Shown here: in pieces, positions 4,488-5,650 of the stretch | How positions within the stretch are numbered: position 1 is the first letter of the stretch | How the letters are laid out: each line of letters begins with the position of its first letter | From: Methanoregula sp. | Lineage (GTDB): Archaea > Halobacteriota > Methanomicrobia > Methanomicrobiales > Methanospirillaceae | Assembly: GCA_026394695.1 (NCBI GenBank) | Contig: JAPKXT010000173.1 | Location: forward strand, 1 to 5,650 | Length of the DNA stretch: 5,650 nucleotides | Reading direction: 5' to 3' | The notes under the pieces: model-generated | Databases searched by the model: none | Seen by the model: the letters and a program-made list of their open reading frames with translations, nothing else | What the model was told of the DNA's origin: nothing | Program-made: the position numbers and the translations under genes

Positions 4488-4955
4488 ATGATAGAAACAC
4501 CTACCTGCTCGTGCGGAGCAAACGAACCGAAACGGATCATCTTTCCCTGTGCCGGTCAGGCGAACGTTGGCCAGCTCACCAACCTTGCAGCTGTCCAGCT
4601 GACCGAGGAAGGGTATGGGAGCATCGCCTGCGTTGCACTGCTTGCCATCGGTACTGAGACCCTGATCGCGAATGCAAAAAACGCTGATGAAGTTGTCATC
4701 CTTGACGGATGCCCGATGCTCTGTGCAAAAAAGATTGCAGATGCCCAGGGAGTCACTGCTGCACAACACCTTGTCATGACCGAACTCGGCATCACCAAAG
4801 GACCATCGAAGAACTATACTGATGACGATATCGAGAAAATCGTCTCTGCCTGCTGGGGCGGAGAAGGCAAGAAGGAGAAGGTTGTTGCAAAACCCTCAAA
4901 GAAAACCGTGGGGCCGGACAGCGATTGCGGGTGTGGATGCGGCGACAGCTGCTGA
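4488..4955 (+). CDS. DGC-domain putative zinc-binding protein with Cys-rich tail
   Basis: This 155-residue soluble protein contains FPCAGQANVGQL (Cys21), SIACVALLA (Cys48) and ILDGCPMLCAKK (Cys75, Cys79). These are the four cysteines that define the DGC domain family of putative zinc-binding proteins. Added to that core are an N-terminal CSC (7, 9), Cys122 and a C-terminal tail DCGCGCGDSC with cysteines at 147, 149, 151 and 155, reached through a lysine-rich linker (about 127-139). The tail looks like a metal- or metalloid-binding appendage. ATG 4488 follows the thioredoxin stop by one base and is preceded by GGGGGAGCGTAAC. The function of the family is not established. Position between a thioredoxin-like gene and acr3 suggests a role in binding or delivering As(III) to the exporter, but this is inference. 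Confidence 0.82.
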   Translation: MIETPTCSCGANEPKRIIFPCAGQANVGQLTNLAAVQLTEEGYGSIACVALLAIGTETLIANAKNADEVVILDGCPMLCAKKIADAQGVTAAQHLVMTELGITKGPSKNYTDDDIEKIVSACWGGEGKKEKVVAKPSKKTVGPDSDCGCGCGDSC

Positions 4956-4973
4956 ACTTGGAGCACTGATACT

Positions 4974-5650
4974 ATGCCAGGCGAATCTTGTGTAACAAAA
5001 GAGCCGAAAGGGCTGGGATTTTTCGAGAAGTACCTGACCGTGTGGGTATTCCTGTGCATCGGTCTTGGCATCCTGCTCGGGCGGTTTGCTCCGGAGGCTG
5101 CAACGTACCTCGACAGCCTGTCGATCTACATCGGAGAAGCACCTGTTGTCTCGATCCCCATAGCTGTCTGCCTTTTTTTCATGATGTACCCCATAATGGT
5201 GAAGATCGATTTTGCCGAGGTTCTCAAGGCAGGTAAAAACATTAAACCCGTGAGCCTTACCCTCTTTGTCAACTGGGCTATCAAGCCATTCACTATGTAT
5301 GCGATCGCCCTTTTTTTCCTCGGGACGCTGTTTCTTGCATTCATCGGGCCGGATGCAATCGACCTTGTGAAGATGCCGTTCGGGCTCGATCTGCCTATCG
5401 GCGCCACATACGGGGTCGGGACCGTTGTTCTTGAAGGAGGCGTAAAAATGCTCGCGGTCCCCCTGTGGCGGAGCTATCTTGCGGGATGTATCCTGCTCGG
5501 GGTTGCGCCCTGCACCGCCATGGTGCTTGTCTGGGGGTACCTGGCAAAGGGAAACGACGGCCATACTCTTGTCATGGTGGCAATCAACTCGCTTTCCATG
5601 CTCTTCCTCTACGGTTTGCTGGGCGGTTTCCTGCTCGGCGTGGGCCAGCT
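4974..5650 (+). CDS. acr3: Acr3-type arsenite exporter, N-terminal 225 residues
   Basis: The reading frame opens at ATG 4974 (GGAG ten bases upstream) and is still open at the window edge, so about two thirds of a typical 350-400-residue protein is present. Hydrophobic segments occur at about residues 22-36, 57-73, 97-117, 172-190 and 204-222. The signature GVAPCTAMVLVW, with the essential Cys180, and GNDGHTLVMVAINSLSMLFL are highly characteristic of Acr3, the BART-superfamily carrier that exports As(III) across the cytoplasmic membrane using the proton gradient. Compared with bacterial Acr3 there is an extra segment of roughly 30 residues (about 121-164, GPDAIDLVKMPFGLDLPIG onward) between the third and fourth membrane segments. 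The gene follows the DGC protein by 18 bases in the same operon. The other conserved residues, such as the later glutamate, lie beyond the window. Confidence 0.93.
   Translation, partial: MPGESCVTKEPKGLGFFEKYLTVWVFLCIGLGILLGRFAPEAATYLDSLSIYIGEAPVVSIPIAVCLFFMMYPIMVKIDFAEVLKAGKNIKPVSLTLFVNWAIKPFTMYAIALFFLGTLFLAFIGPDAIDLVKMPFGLDLPIGATYGVGTVVLEGGVKMLAVPLWRSYLAGCILLGVAPCTAMVLVWGYLAKGNDGHTLVMVAINSLSMLFLYGLLGGFLLGVGQ

Noticed and set aside
4896..5564. Long open frame on the minus strand (222 codons) opposite acr3
   Set aside because: It is rich in His, Arg, Pro and Lys with no domain, and lies antisense to a clearly recognisable Acr3 reading frame.

Overview
The window looks like DNA from a hydrogenotrophic methanogenic archaeon, most likely of the order Methanomicrobiales (a Methanoregula-like genome is my best guess). 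The reasons are Eha-type energy-converting hydrogenase subunits, archaeal TATA boxes and oligo-T termination, Shine-Dalgarno-led ATGA-overlapping genes, and a stand-alone ferredoxin:thioredoxin reductase catalytic subunit. Family assignments come from reading the translations; no search was run.

Positions 1-1305, minus strand: the proximal part of an eha operon, read ehaB-ehaC-ehaD-ehaE-ehaF, with ehaF cut by the window edge. Every junction overlaps by 1-4 bases, which implies tight translational coupling. Two candidate TATA boxes lie upstream (1388-1429). No ehaA is found ahead of ehaB.

Positions 1486-1822: a broken ArsR-family regulator on the minus strand. It has lost the middle of its DNA-binding domain and changed frame. 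It is separated from the plus-strand operon by a compact divergent control region: a central TATATAT flanked by two palindromes of the form TTCA-N8-TGAA. A third, better copy lies at 4123-4142, ahead of the second plus-strand operon.

Positions 1823-4095, plus strand, first metalloid/redox operon: ferredoxin:thioredoxin reductase catalytic subunit, ArsP-type permease with a CSCS motif, an unrecognised 83-residue protein with a vicinal Cys pair, a 46-residue CxxC protein overlapping its end, and a DUF2703-like cysteine-rich protein. The DUF2703-like gene has no ordinary start in its own frame and becomes complete if one G is removed from a GGGGG run. An eight-T run ends the unit.

Positions 4123-5650, plus strand, second operon: a small CPNC thioredoxin-like protein, a DGC-domain putative zinc-binding protein with a Cys-rich tail, and an Acr3 arsenite exporter running off the window.

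Taken together, the plus strand resembles an arsenic or organoarsenical resistance island of a methanogen, with two different exporters and an apparent ferredoxin-driven thiol relay (FTR to the CPNC protein). It has several small cysteine-pair proteins that could carry As(III), and its local ArsR has been inactivated while its operators remain. No arsenate reductase (arsC) or methyltransferase (arsM) is visible here.
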